A stretch of 5,563 bases of DNA from Caryophanales bacterium UBA6769 (GTDB lineage: Bacteria; Bacillota; Bacilli; Bacillales; UBA6769), in NCBI GenBank assembly GCA_002453275.1, contig DKGN01000134.1, positions 1-5,563 on the forward strand, given 5' to 3'. Of the stretch, positions 1 through 5,424 are shown one piece after another. The position numbers and the translations under genes are program-made. How positions within the stretch are numbered: the stretch's first letter is position 1; the number at the start of each line of letters is the position of its first letter. Under the pieces are notes generated by a model. The model made no database searches. It saw nothing but the letters and a program-made list of their open reading frames with translations, and was not told the origin of the DNA.

Positions 1-1
1 G

Positions 2-160
2 ACGACACACGAAATTCAAGAAATTGAGCCGTTACTTGATGTTGTTATTTTATTAAAGGCTGGAAAAATTCTGAAGATGCAAGATGTTGAACAGATAAGA
101 GAGGAAAGTCGCGTCGGACTAGTTACATGGATGAAAGAGAGTTACGAAGCAATAGAGTAG
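2..160 (+). CDS. ABC transporter ATP-binding protein, C-terminal fragment (5' end outside window)
   Basis: The reading frame is open from base 2 to a TAG at 158-160, giving 52 residues. It opens with Thr-Thr-His followed by EIQEIEPLLDVVILLKAGKI. This matches the H-loop (switch histidine) of ABC ATPases and the strand that usually follows it ('STHE...D.v.fl..G.i'). The tail, with REESRVGLVTWMKESYEA, resembles the short C-terminal extension of exporter-type ATPases in Firmicutes. Walker A, the signature motif and Walker B lie upstream of the window, so substrate and partner permease cannot be inferred. A terminator begins within the last codons, so this is the last gene of its transcript. The assignment to an ABC ATPase rests on one motif plus local similarity. 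It is unrelated to the ABC operon at the right end as far as can be seen. Confidence 0.75.
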   Translation, partial: TTHEIQEIEPLLDVVILLKAGKILKMQDVEQIREESRVGLVTWMKESYEAIE

Positions 161-187
161 CGATCGAGAGGATCGTTACTCTTTTTT
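156..187 (+). terminator. Rho-independent terminator of the upstream ABC ATPase gene
   Basis: AGTAGCGATC (156-165) pairs with GATCGTTACT (171-180) over 10 base pairs, including one G-U pair, around the loop GAGAG. A C and six T's follow (181-187). The left arm contains the TAG stop codon of the ABC ATPase gene, so gene end and terminator are fused. There is no T-run on the other strand, so it acts only on plus-strand transcription. Confidence 0.9.
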
Positions 188-205
188 CATAAATGACGAA
201 ATTTG

Positions 206-234
206 TTGAATATTAAATTTCCATTCTATATAAT
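206..234 (+). promoter_or_regulatory. Probable sigma-A promoter of the EAL/HTH two-gene unit
   Basis: TTGAAT (206-211, 4 of 6 matches to TTGACA) is separated by 17 bases from a perfect TATAAT (229-234). It lies just after the upstream terminator, and transcription would begin near 241, giving a leader of about 74 bases before the EAL start. No c-di-GMP riboswitch signature was recognised in the leader. This is a consensus match only. Confidence 0.7.
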
Positions 235-314
235 ATTAATCAAGCAATGAAATGATACGGTTTTTTATTTAGTTAAGTGGAGGTTAGCATTTCGCGCGCT
301 GAGGAGACGAGGAA

Positions 315-1025
315 ATGTTCAATAAACAAACGATTACTCACTTGTTTCAACCAATTATGAAAACAAAAAACAAAAAAGTTATTGGATATGAAGCATTGCT
401 ACGTCATAGATTGGTTGCTGACCCTCTTATGTTTTTTAAAATTGCGCGCGACCTTGGGAAATTAACAACGCTAGATATGCTGTCAATCGAAAAAGCAGTT
501 GAAACATTCAATTTTAAAAGTGGTAAATTATTATTTTTAAACATTTTTCCTACAACGTTACTTACTGCAGAGTTTGCCCCTTTTTTGAATTCCCTATTAT
601 CCTCCTTCCGAATAGTGCCATCCCAAATTATGTTTGAATTAAATGAAACCTCTGAAGAAAAAGAGATATGGAATAATCCACAGTTAAAAAATAGAGTTTT
701 GGAATTACGGGAATACGGCTTTAGAATAGCGATGGATGATGTCGGTGTTGGTGCTGCCTCGCTAAAGCAAGTGATTGAATATAAACCCGATATGATCAAA
801 CTAGATCGTTATTTTTCTATTCATTTAGCCGAGTCGGAAGAAAAACAAGCAATTTTAACCTTTTTCGTGGACTATTGTAATAAACAAAACTATGACCTCG
901 TTTTAGAAGGAATTGAAAACGTTGAAGACCTTGCGGTAGCAAAGCGATTGAATGTTCTGTATGTTCAAGGATATTACATTGGAAAGCCCAGTCCCTATAC
1001 GAGTACAGAAGAGTTATCTATATAA
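315..1025 (+). CDS. Stand-alone EAL-domain protein, probable c-di-GMP phosphodiesterase
   Basis: EAL domains hydrolyse the second messenger c-di-GMP to pGpG in the cytoplasm. The 236-residue product is almost exactly one EAL domain, with no GGDEF, PAS or membrane segment. Most metal- and substrate-binding positions of active EAL enzymes can be seen: EALLR (E26-R30), N76 in LFLNIFP, E108 and E111 in FELNET, D141-D142, K162 in IKLD, E199 in LEGIEN and Q218 in VQGY. The odd part is loop 6: the usual DDFGTGYSSL is here DDVGVGAASL (141-150), so the Phe and Thr are both Val. Activity is therefore likely but not certain, and a c-di-GMP-binding sensor is the alternative. The ATG at 315 is preceded by GAGGAG (301-306) at 8 bases. 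In-frame stops at 285 and 300 rule out a longer start. It shares a transcript with the DNA-binding protein that follows 27 bases downstream. Confidence 0.9.
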   Translation: MFNKQTITHLFQPIMKTKNKKVIGYEALLRHRLVADPLMFFKIARDLGKLTTLDMLSIEKAVETFNFKSGKLLFLNIFPTTLLTAEFAPFLNSLLSSFRIVPSQIMFELNETSEEKEIWNNPQLKNRVLELREYGFRIAMDDVGVGAASLKQVIEYKPDMIKLDRYFSIHLAESEEKQAILTFFVDYCNKQNYDLVLEGIENVEDLAVAKRLNVLYVQGYYIGKPSPYTSTEELSI

Positions 1026-1052
1026 TAAAAGTTCGATGGGGGCTTTTTAAAA

Positions 1053-1643
1053 TTGGAGAAAAGAAGTGAAACATTTTGGAGTGAAGAGGAAGTTGCCTTT
1101 TTAGAAAATAAGGCGGGAGTCTATACGATTCAGTGTATTGCAAAAAAGATTGATCGAACCCCAAGCGCAGTTAGAAGTAAGCTGAATCGGTTGGGTTATT
1201 CGAGTATTCGCGAGTTGAATGGAAGCATGAGTCTTTTGCAATTAGCGCAAGCTGTTGGCGTTAGCCGATCTGTTGTTGAAAGGTGGATTGAGGAAGAAGG
1301 TTTGCCAGCAACAAGAAGAAATTATTATTTCTATAAAAGTAATAAAATGCATTACTCAATTTATCCTGATGAATTTTGGGATTGGGCTGAAGAACATAAG
1401 AATGAAATCAATTTTGCTAAAATTAAACGTTATACTATCTTACCAGAGCCGAATTGGTTTGAAGAAGAGCGAGGACAAGATATGTCACTACCCGAAAATG
1501 CCAATCGAAACTGGACTACAGTCGAAGATAAACAATTGCTTTCGCTTGTGAAGAAGGGAGAACCGTATAAGGTTATAGCAAAATACTTTGGAAGAAGCAT
1601 AAGAGCGGTGCAAACCCGGATGAATCGATTGCGGGCTGATTAA
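1053..1643 (+). CDS. DNA-binding protein with three helix-turn-helix modules (Myb/SANT-like, MerR-like, Myb/SANT-like)
   Basis: I do not recognise a named gene. The 196-residue product appears to be three DNA-binding modules. Residues 8-48 (W9, then IAKKIDRTPSAVRSKLNRLG) and 153-194 (W154, then IAKYFGRSIRAVQTRMNRLR) look like copies of the same Myb/SANT-like helix-turn-helix. Both start with Trp-Ser/Thr and acidic residues and share 'IAK...AV...NRL' at matching spacing. Residues 59-84 (SLLQLAQAVGVSRSVVERWI and on) form a MerR/excisionase-like helix-turn-helix, followed by an aromatic stretch, YSIYPDEFWDWAEEHK (101-116). There is no signal peptide, membrane segment or enzymatic motif. The start is TTG at 1053, with a G-rich ribosome site (GGGGG, 1038-1042) ten bases upstream; the nearby ATG at 1036 is out of frame and soon stops. 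The 27-base gap to the EAL gene and the terminator at 1729 indicate an operon. It is likely a transcription factor or nucleoid-type protein; a phage or mobile-element origin is possible. Confidence 0.8.
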   Translation: MEKRSETFWSEEEVAFLENKAGVYTIQCIAKKIDRTPSAVRSKLNRLGYSSIRELNGSMSLLQLAQAVGVSRSVVERWIEEEGLPATRRNYYFYKSNKMHYSIYPDEFWDWAEEHKNEINFAKIKRYTILPEPNWFEEERGQDMSLPENANRNWTTVEDKQLLSLVKKGEPYKVIAKYFGRSIRAVQTRMNRLRAD

Positions 1644-1728
1644 TTATTGCTTCCGCTCTTTTCACAATCGCACGTATTATACTCGTTACGGCAAATAGTT
1701 CGCTTCAACTTTACAGAGCAGGATTACC

Positions 1729-1759
1729 GCGCAGTATCTCTATACATACTGTGCTTTTT
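1729..1759 (+). terminator. Rho-independent terminator of the EAL/HTH unit
   Basis: GCGCAGTAT (1729-1737) pairs with ATACTGTGC (1746-1754), 9 base pairs with one G-U, around an 8-base loop, followed by TTTTT (1755-1759). It lies 85 bases after the stop of the DNA-binding protein gene. The minus-strand reading has no T-run, so it would not stop the convergent yeiH-like gene, for which no clear terminator is visible in this spacer. Confidence 0.75.
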
Positions 1760-1808
1760 GTCTTGGCGTCCTAGAAGAGATTCGAATTCGGAGACATTTA
1801 CAACATAG

Positions 1809-2843
1809 TTAAACGATAAAGTAAACCCCTACGGCGAGTAAAATGGATGTAATGCTCATTGCGATTAGCGGCCTGATTGCTTTTTGGCCAATATCTCTTA
1901 AATTTACATTTAATCCAAGGCCGACCATAGCTGCTGTTAAACACCATGTCGTGACGGTAGAAGTTGCTTGCATGAAAGAGTCTGAAACAGGAATCGAGTG
2001 ACCAAGGACGAAACTACCGAAGACACTTAATGCGATGAAGCCAACGAGAAACCAAGGAAACTCAATTTTTGCTTCAGCTTCTGATTGTCTGTTTTTCCGC
2101 TTCATAAGAAAAATTAAAAGAAAGCAAAGAGGTACGAGTAAGAAAACGCGTCCTAACTTGGCGAGTAATCCGAGCGTTAATGCACTTTCCCCGCCAGGTG
2201 CTGTCGCTAAGACAACGTGAGCAATTTCATGGAGACTCATCCCAGCCCATAATGCATATTCAGTCATTTGAATAGGTAAAATTGGTAAAAGCAGTGTATA
2301 TCCAACTGCAAAAATAGTGCCAACGAGGGCGATTAACCCAACTCCTAATGCAGTGTCTTCATCTTTTGCTTTTACGATTGGTGCGACGGCTGCAACTGCA
2401 GCGGCCCCACAAACGCCCGTCCCTACTCCTAGAAGAAGAGAAAGCTTCTTATCAGCTTTAAGCACTTTTGCCAGCCACATTGTCACTAAAATCGCAAAGG
2501 CAATGACACCGGCATCGCGGATGATTAACCCGATCCCTTCCTGAAGTACGGTATGAATGTTTAATTTTAAACCATACAAAATAATGGAAAATCGTAACAA
2601 TCGTTTCGATGAAAAGGCAATTCCTGCTTTAATGGCATTTGGATAACCAAAAAGCTGGCGATAAATGACAGCAAGAATAATTGCGCATGCCATCTGTCCA
2701 ATAAGATGAAACCCAGGAATGAATGTAAGTATATTGCCAAGCAGAGCGAAGAAAAAAGTAAAGGCTATACCTCCGAGCCATAACCCGAGACGGGTAATTT
2801 TAGCCTTTTGTTTTGGGCTTTCTTTTTCTAACCCACCTGTCAT
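1809..2843 (-). CDS. yeiH: YeiH/UPF0324-family membrane protein, putative sulfur-anion (sulfite/sulfate) exporter
   Basis: This is a 344-residue integral membrane protein of the UPF0324 (Cons_hypoth698, PF03601) family, of typical length. After a short basic N-terminus (KESPKQKAK) come about ten hydrophobic segments, roughly at residues 20-44, 46-62, 82-96, 106-128, 134-157, 164-190, 196-214, 228-247, 262-281, 296-311 and 323-343. Family hallmarks are GTGVCGAAAVAAVAP (141-155) with following KAKDEDTA, WAGMSLHEIAHVVLA (199-213) and AMVGLGLNVNLRDIG (305-319). Annotation of such proteins as sulfate or sulfite exporters rests on gene context and a few studied members, so the substrate here is inferred. 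The ATG (2843-2841) has a good ribosome site, AGAGGTGA, seven bases upstream (complement of 2851-2858). The gene is transcribed away from the adjacent LysR regulator, which very probably controls it, as with yeiH and yeiE in enteric bacteria. The symbol denotes family, not proven orthology. Confidence 0.88.
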   Translation of the reverse strand: MTGGLEKESPKQKAKITRLGLWLGGIAFTFFFALLGNILTFIPGFHLIGQMACAIILAVIYRQLFGYPNAIKAGIAFSSKRLLRFSIILYGLKLNIHTVLQEGIGLIIRDAGVIAFAILVTMWLAKVLKADKKLSLLLGVGTGVCGAAAVAAVAPIVKAKDEDTALGVGLIALVGTIFAVGYTLLLPILPIQMTEYALWAGMSLHEIAHVVLATAPGGESALTLGLLAKLGRVFLLVPLCFLLIFLMKRKNRQSEAEAKIEFPWFLVGFIALSVFGSFVLGHSIPVSDSFMQATSTVTTWCLTAAMVGLGLNVNLRDIGQKAIRPLIAMSITSILLAVGVYFIV

Positions 2844-3009
2844 TGTGTGTTCACCTCTATGCTGTGTTTTATTTCGTTTAAAGGGTTTATACAGTCTTTA
2901 CAAGAGAACGTTCTAATTTTAGGTAGTACAATTAATCATGTAGTCCGCTACTCTTCTACGTTGAGAAAGCTCGACGGCCTGTAACTCGTGCTTAACAATG
3001 TTTCCTTTG

Positions 3010-3080
3010 TTGACGACGTACTTTTATAATAAAAGAATAATAGCTATAAGGAAAATAAATCATTATAATAGTTATAATAA
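3010..3080. promoter_or_regulatory. Divergent control region between yeiH-like and lysR-type genes, with candidate LysR binding sites
   Basis: The divergent spacer (2844-3111) should hold both promoters and the regulator's sites. CTTTTATAATAAAAG (3021-3035) is a perfect odd-centred palindrome that fits the T-N11-A pattern of LysR-type boxes (T3022, A3034). A second element, TTATAA-TAG-TTATAA (3063-3077), lies close to the lysR start, and TATAATA occurs three times (3025, 3064, 3073). A weak plus-strand promoter, TTGACG (3010-3015), 17 bases, AAGAAT (3033-3038), would place the first palindrome between its hexamers, suiting autorepression. No convincing minus-strand promoter was found. The elements are seen directly; their function is inferred. 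Confidence 0.45.
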
Positions 3081-3111
3081 GTAAACGCTTATGTTAGGGG
3101 CGGATTTCGCT

Positions 3112-4014
3112 ATGGATCATCGTTTACAAGTGTTTGTCACCGTTGTTGAACGTGAAAACTTTTCTCGAGCAGCTGAAGAATTACATATGACTCAGCCTGC
3201 AGTCAGTCAATATATTCAATCTTTAGAGCGTGATATGGGAATTCGTTTGCTTGAAAGAAGCAATAAATATGTTCACTTAAATAAAGCGGGAAAAATTGTG
3301 TATCATCATGCGAAAGAAATTTTAAATCTCTATACAAAAATGCAATATTTCGTAGACGATTTAACGAAAAAGGCAAGCGGGCGGTTGCCAATCGGAGCCA
3401 GCTATACATTTGGTGAGTACGTCCTTCCTTATATCATTGCTGATATGCACGAACAATATCCGCTAATTCAACCTGCCATCTCAATTGGAAATACGAAAGA
3501 TATACTTGCCCTTGTGAAAAGTCACCAAGTTGAAGTTGGCATTGTTGAAGGTGAGTTTATTGATGATCAGTTTATCGTTGAACCATTTGCAACGGATTCG
3601 ATGGTTGTATTTACGTCTATCAAACATCATTTGGCTACAGGCCAAGCGCAGGTCATTAATAAAAAATTATCCGAGGAAACATGGATCGTAAGAGAAGATG
3701 GTTCTGGAACGAGGGAAGCCACAAATAAGATGTTTCACGAGTTAGGAATTCGACCGAAAAATACGTTGGAGTTTGGTAGTACGCAGCTAATTAAAGAAGC
3801 CGTCGAAGCGGGTGTCGGAATAAGTATGCTATCAAAATGGGCGATTCGAAAAGAAGTAAAAATGGGAACTTTAAACATTCTAAACATTGATGGCCTTCCT
3901 TTCACGAGACAATTTTCAATCATAACCCAGACGCCGTTTCAAACGAAAGCACTGGAAGTATTTCTTCAGTTGTTAAAAGATAATACGAAAATTCTTGAAG
4001 TGCCAGAAGCGTAA
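3112..4014 (+). CDS. LysR-type transcriptional regulator, CysL/YeiE-like
   Basis: A 300-residue LysR-type regulator of standard length. The N-terminal winged helix-turn-helix spans about residues 3-60, with FSRAAEELHMTQPAVSQYIQ (17-36) and then LERDMGIRLLER. The linker helix follows, and the effector-binding domain starts near residue 91. Likely ligand-contact segments are GASYTFGEYVLP (95-106), ISIGNTKDI (123-131) and REDGSGTREA (194-203), a Ser/Thr-rich set that suits a small anion. The overall pattern resembles Bacillus CysL (activator of sulfite reductase genes) and enteric YeiE, judged from memory, not by alignment. The start chosen is ATG at 3112, with AGGGG (3096-3100) eleven bases upstream. 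An in-frame ATG at 3091 would add seven residues but has no ribosome site and a non-family N-terminus. It is divergent from the YeiH-like transporter, its probable target. It could equally respond to another anion or an acetylserine-like signal. Confidence 0.9.
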   Translation: MDHRLQVFVTVVERENFSRAAEELHMTQPAVSQYIQSLERDMGIRLLERSNKYVHLNKAGKIVYHHAKEILNLYTKMQYFVDDLTKKASGRLPIGASYTFGEYVLPYIIADMHEQYPLIQPAISIGNTKDILALVKSHQVEVGIVEGEFIDDQFIVEPFATDSMVVFTSIKHHLATGQAQVINKKLSEETWIVREDGSGTREATNKMFHELGIRPKNTLEFGSTQLIKEAVEAGVGISMLSKWAIRKEVKMGTLNILNIDGLPFTRQFSIITQTPFQTKALEVFLQLLKDNTKILEVPEA

Positions 4015-4028
4015 TCTGGCATTTTTTT
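3998..4028 (+). terminator. Rho-independent terminator of the lysR-type gene
   Basis: TGCCAGA (4001-4007) pairs with TCTGGCA (4015-4021) around a 7-base loop, then seven T's (4022-4028). Three more pairs, AAG (3998-4000) with the first T's, can extend the stem. The loop contains the TAA stop codon (4012-4014), so the terminator overlaps the end of the coding region. Confidence 0.92.
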
Positions 4029-4109
4029 ATTGCTACAAGCTTACCATCATGACGGATACATAAGCTTAGCAATGCCTTATCGTTCTAGATTCGATAAAAT
4101 GTATTGCTA
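4029..4109. repeat. Three alternating copies of ATTGCTA forming two mutually exclusive stem-loops
   Basis: ATTGCTA occurs at 4029-4035 and 4103-4109, and its complement TAGCAAT at 4067-4073. The first and middle copies form a stem extended by AGCTTA (4038-4043) with TAAGCT (4061-4066), 13 pairs with a two-base bulge and a 17-base loop. The middle and last copies form another stem with inner TTATCG (4077-4082) and CGATAA (4092-4097). The two structures compete for the middle copy. The element lies between the lysR terminator and the GntR promoter. No function is known to me. Confidence 0.55.
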
Positions 4110-4116
4110 AAAAAAC

Positions 4117-4144
4117 TTGATTTTTATTCCGATCCGTATATACT
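4117..4144 (+). promoter_or_regulatory. Probable sigma-A promoter of the gntR/ABC operon
   Basis: TTGATT (4117-4122, 4 of 6 matches) is followed after 16 bases by TATACT (4139-4144, 5 of 6). Transcription would start near 4151, about 37 bases before the gntR start codon. The -10 box lies inside the inverted repeat at 4134-4156. Confidence 0.65.
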
Positions 4145-4156
4145 ATACATATACGG
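4134..4156. promoter_or_regulatory. Probable operator for the GntR (YtrA-type) repressor
   Basis: CCGTATAT (4134-4141) and ATATACGG (4149-4156) are perfect 8-base inverted arms around a 7-base spacer. The repeat covers the -10 box and the expected transcription start of the operon whose first gene encodes a GntR repressor. A dimer bound here would block RNA polymerase. A further GTATAC at 4168-4173 may be an extra half-site. The repeat is seen directly; repressor binding is inferred from position and family behaviour. Confidence 0.7.
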
Positions 4157-4187
4157 TATAAACAAAGTATACAATGTAGGTGAAACG

Positions 4188-4559
4188 ATGAATATTGTTA
4201 TTTCAAATGCAATAGATGAACCTATTTACATGCAAATCAAAAATCAAATCAAAGAGCAAATTTTGCTCGGTGAGTTAAAGGAAAAGACAGCATTGCCGTC
4301 AATACGCAGGCTTGCAAAAGAACTGCAAATAAGTGTAATTACGACGAAAAGAGCGTACGAGGAGCTTGAAGGTGAAGGGTTTATAGAGACGTTTCCGAGT
4401 AAAGGCTCATTTGTAGCTGCGCAAAATCAAGAGCTGTTAAAGGAAAAGCAGTTAAAGGCAATCGAAGATCAGTTAATGAAAGTGATTGAGGATAGTCGTG
4501 CATTCGACATTAGCTTGGATGAGTTAATTCATATGTTGACATTGTTATATGAGGAGTGA
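4188..4559 (+). CDS. GntR-family transcriptional repressor, YtrA subfamily
   Basis: A 123-residue regulator. Residues 10-77 form the GntR winged helix-turn-helix: PIYMQIKNQIKEQILLGEL, LPSIRRLAKELQ (36-47), TTKRAYEELEGEGFIET (52-68) and SKGSFV at the wing. Only about 45 residues follow, predicted as two helices. That short tail is the mark of the YtrA subfamily, whose genes usually lead ABC transporter operons and repress them. The ATG at 4188 is chosen because AGGTGA (4178-4183) sits just upstream and the protein then begins like the family. An upstream in-frame TTG at 4104 would add 28 residues translated from the promoter and operator, so it is rejected. The stop codon abuts the ATG of the ATPase gene, indicating translational coupling. 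The operator at 4134-4156 suggests autorepression. The inducer is unknown; B. subtilis ytrA responds to certain cell-wall antibiotics, which does not prove the same here. Confidence 0.92.
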   Translation: MNIVISNAIDEPIYMQIKNQIKEQILLGELKEKTALPSIRRLAKELQISVITTKRAYEELEGEGFIETFPSKGSFVAAQNQELLKEKQLKAIEDQLMKVIEDSRAFDISLDELIHMLTLLYEE

Positions 4560-5423
4560 ATGAAAGTGGAGAACCTAGTGGAAATAAGGAATGTCACAAA
4601 AAGGTTAAACGGTTTTGCATTAAACGAAATTAGTTTTGATATTAAGCAAGGCTTTATTACTGGTTTTATCGGTCCAAATGGAGCCGGAAAAACGACAACG
4701 ATTCGAAGCATAATGAATTTACTTAAGCCCGATCATGGTGAGATTACACTGTTCGGGGAGACGCACGAACGAGCAACGAAGCAAATTAAGCAACGAATTG
4801 GCTTCGTCTATGACGAAAACTATTTTTATGATGATTTAACAATTGAGAGAAACAAGCGAATTATCGCTTCTTTTTATGAAAATTGGGATGACGATCGCTT
4901 TTATCATTATGCAAAAATGTTTCAGCTTCCGGTCATGAAGCAAGTTAAAAAGCTTTCTAAAGGGATGAAAATGAAGTGTTCTCTGGCGATGGCATTAGCG
5001 CATGATCCCCAATTGATTATTATGGATGAGCCGACATCGGGTCTTGACCCAATCTTTCGGAGAGAATTGCTCGATCTATTGTTAGAAATTTTACAAGATG
5101 AGCGGAAGTCGATCTTTTTTTCAACACATAATACGACAGACTTAGAGCGAGTTGCTGATTTTATTACGTTTATCCATGAGGGGAGCATTGTGTTTAGCGA
5201 AGAAAAGGATCGGGTCTTTGAACGGTATGTCCTCGTGAAAGGAACGAAGCAACAGTTGCCAGAAGTGAAGACGTTACAACTTGTCGGATTAAAAGAGTCT
5301 GAAGTTGGATTTGAGGCGTTGTTAGCGAATCGCCGAGAGGTACCAGAGTCCCTTGGACAAACGCTCAAGTTTGAAAAGCCGATGCTCGAAGACATTATGT
5401 ATTACACGGCAAGGGGGAATTGA
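4560..5423 (+). CDS. ABC transporter ATP-binding protein, YtrB-like
   Basis: A 287-residue cytoplasmic ATPase that would power the permease starting at 5425. Motifs in order: Walker A GPNGAGKTT (38-46), signature LSKGM (132-136) in place of LSGGQ, Walker B LIIMDEP (152-158), D-loop SGLD (160-163) and H-loop H190 in FSTH. The Q-loop region reads IGFVYDENYFYDDLT (80-94), with Asp where most ABC ATPases have Gln; I recall this as a trait of the YtrB/YhcH-type exporters. About 85 residues follow the H-loop as a C-terminal extension. Start choice: the ATG at 4560 directly follows the gntR TGA, but the ribosome site GAGGAG (4551-4556) is only three bases away. The in-frame GTG at 4566, nine bases from it, would give MENLVEIRNVTK and may be the true start. 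The substrate is unknown; peptide antibiotic or cell-envelope stress export is plausible from family. Confidence 0.92.
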   Translation: MKVENLVEIRNVTKRLNGFALNEISFDIKQGFITGFIGPNGAGKTTTIRSIMNLLKPDHGEITLFGETHERATKQIKQRIGFVYDENYFYDDLTIERNKRIIASFYENWDDDRFYHYAKMFQLPVMKQVKKLSKGMKMKCSLAMALAHDPQLIIMDEPTSGLDPIFRRELLDLLLEILQDERKSIFFSTHNTTDLERVADFITFIHEGSIVFSEEKDRVFERYVLVKGTKQQLPEVKTLQLVGLKESEVGFEALLANRREVPESLGQTLKFEKPMLEDIMYYTARGN

Positions 5424-5424
5424 C

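Noticed and set aside
235..314. c-di-GMP riboswitch in the leader of the EAL gene
   Set aside because: The leader is only about 74 bases and shows none of the conserved GEMM core or a following terminator.
404..799. Minus-strand open frame inside the EAL gene
   Set aside because: It is antisense to a gene with clear family motifs and has no recognisable domain; it is a coding shadow.
1601..1660. AAGAGCGG (1601-1608) pairing with CCGCTCTT (1653-1660), with an inner CCCG/CGGG stem, as a terminator
   Set aside because: The 44-base loop, weak inner stem and only four T's are poor for a terminator; the hairpin at 1729-1759 is far better.
1783..1790. CGAATTCG palindrome as a terminator or operator for the yeiH-like gene
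   Set aside because: Eight bases without a loop or T-run; chance palindromes of this size are common.
2035..2916. Plus-strand open frames across the yeiH-like gene
   Set aside because: They lie opposite a membrane protein with family hallmarks and show Pro/Ala/Thr-rich shadow composition.
3091..3111. ATG at 3091 as the start of the LysR-type gene
   Set aside because: No ribosome site precedes it; the AGGGG at 3096-3100 serves the ATG at 3112, which gives a typical LysR N-terminus.
4104..4187. TTG at 4104 as an extended start of the GntR gene
   Set aside because: It would translate the promoter and operator, has no ribosome site, and adds 28 residues unlike the family; the ATG at 4188 has AGGTGA just upstream.
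4922..5395. Minus-strand 157-codon frame inside the ABC ATPase gene
   Set aside because: The opposite strand carries Walker B, D-loop and H-loop motifs in order; the antisense product has low-complexity, unconvincing composition.
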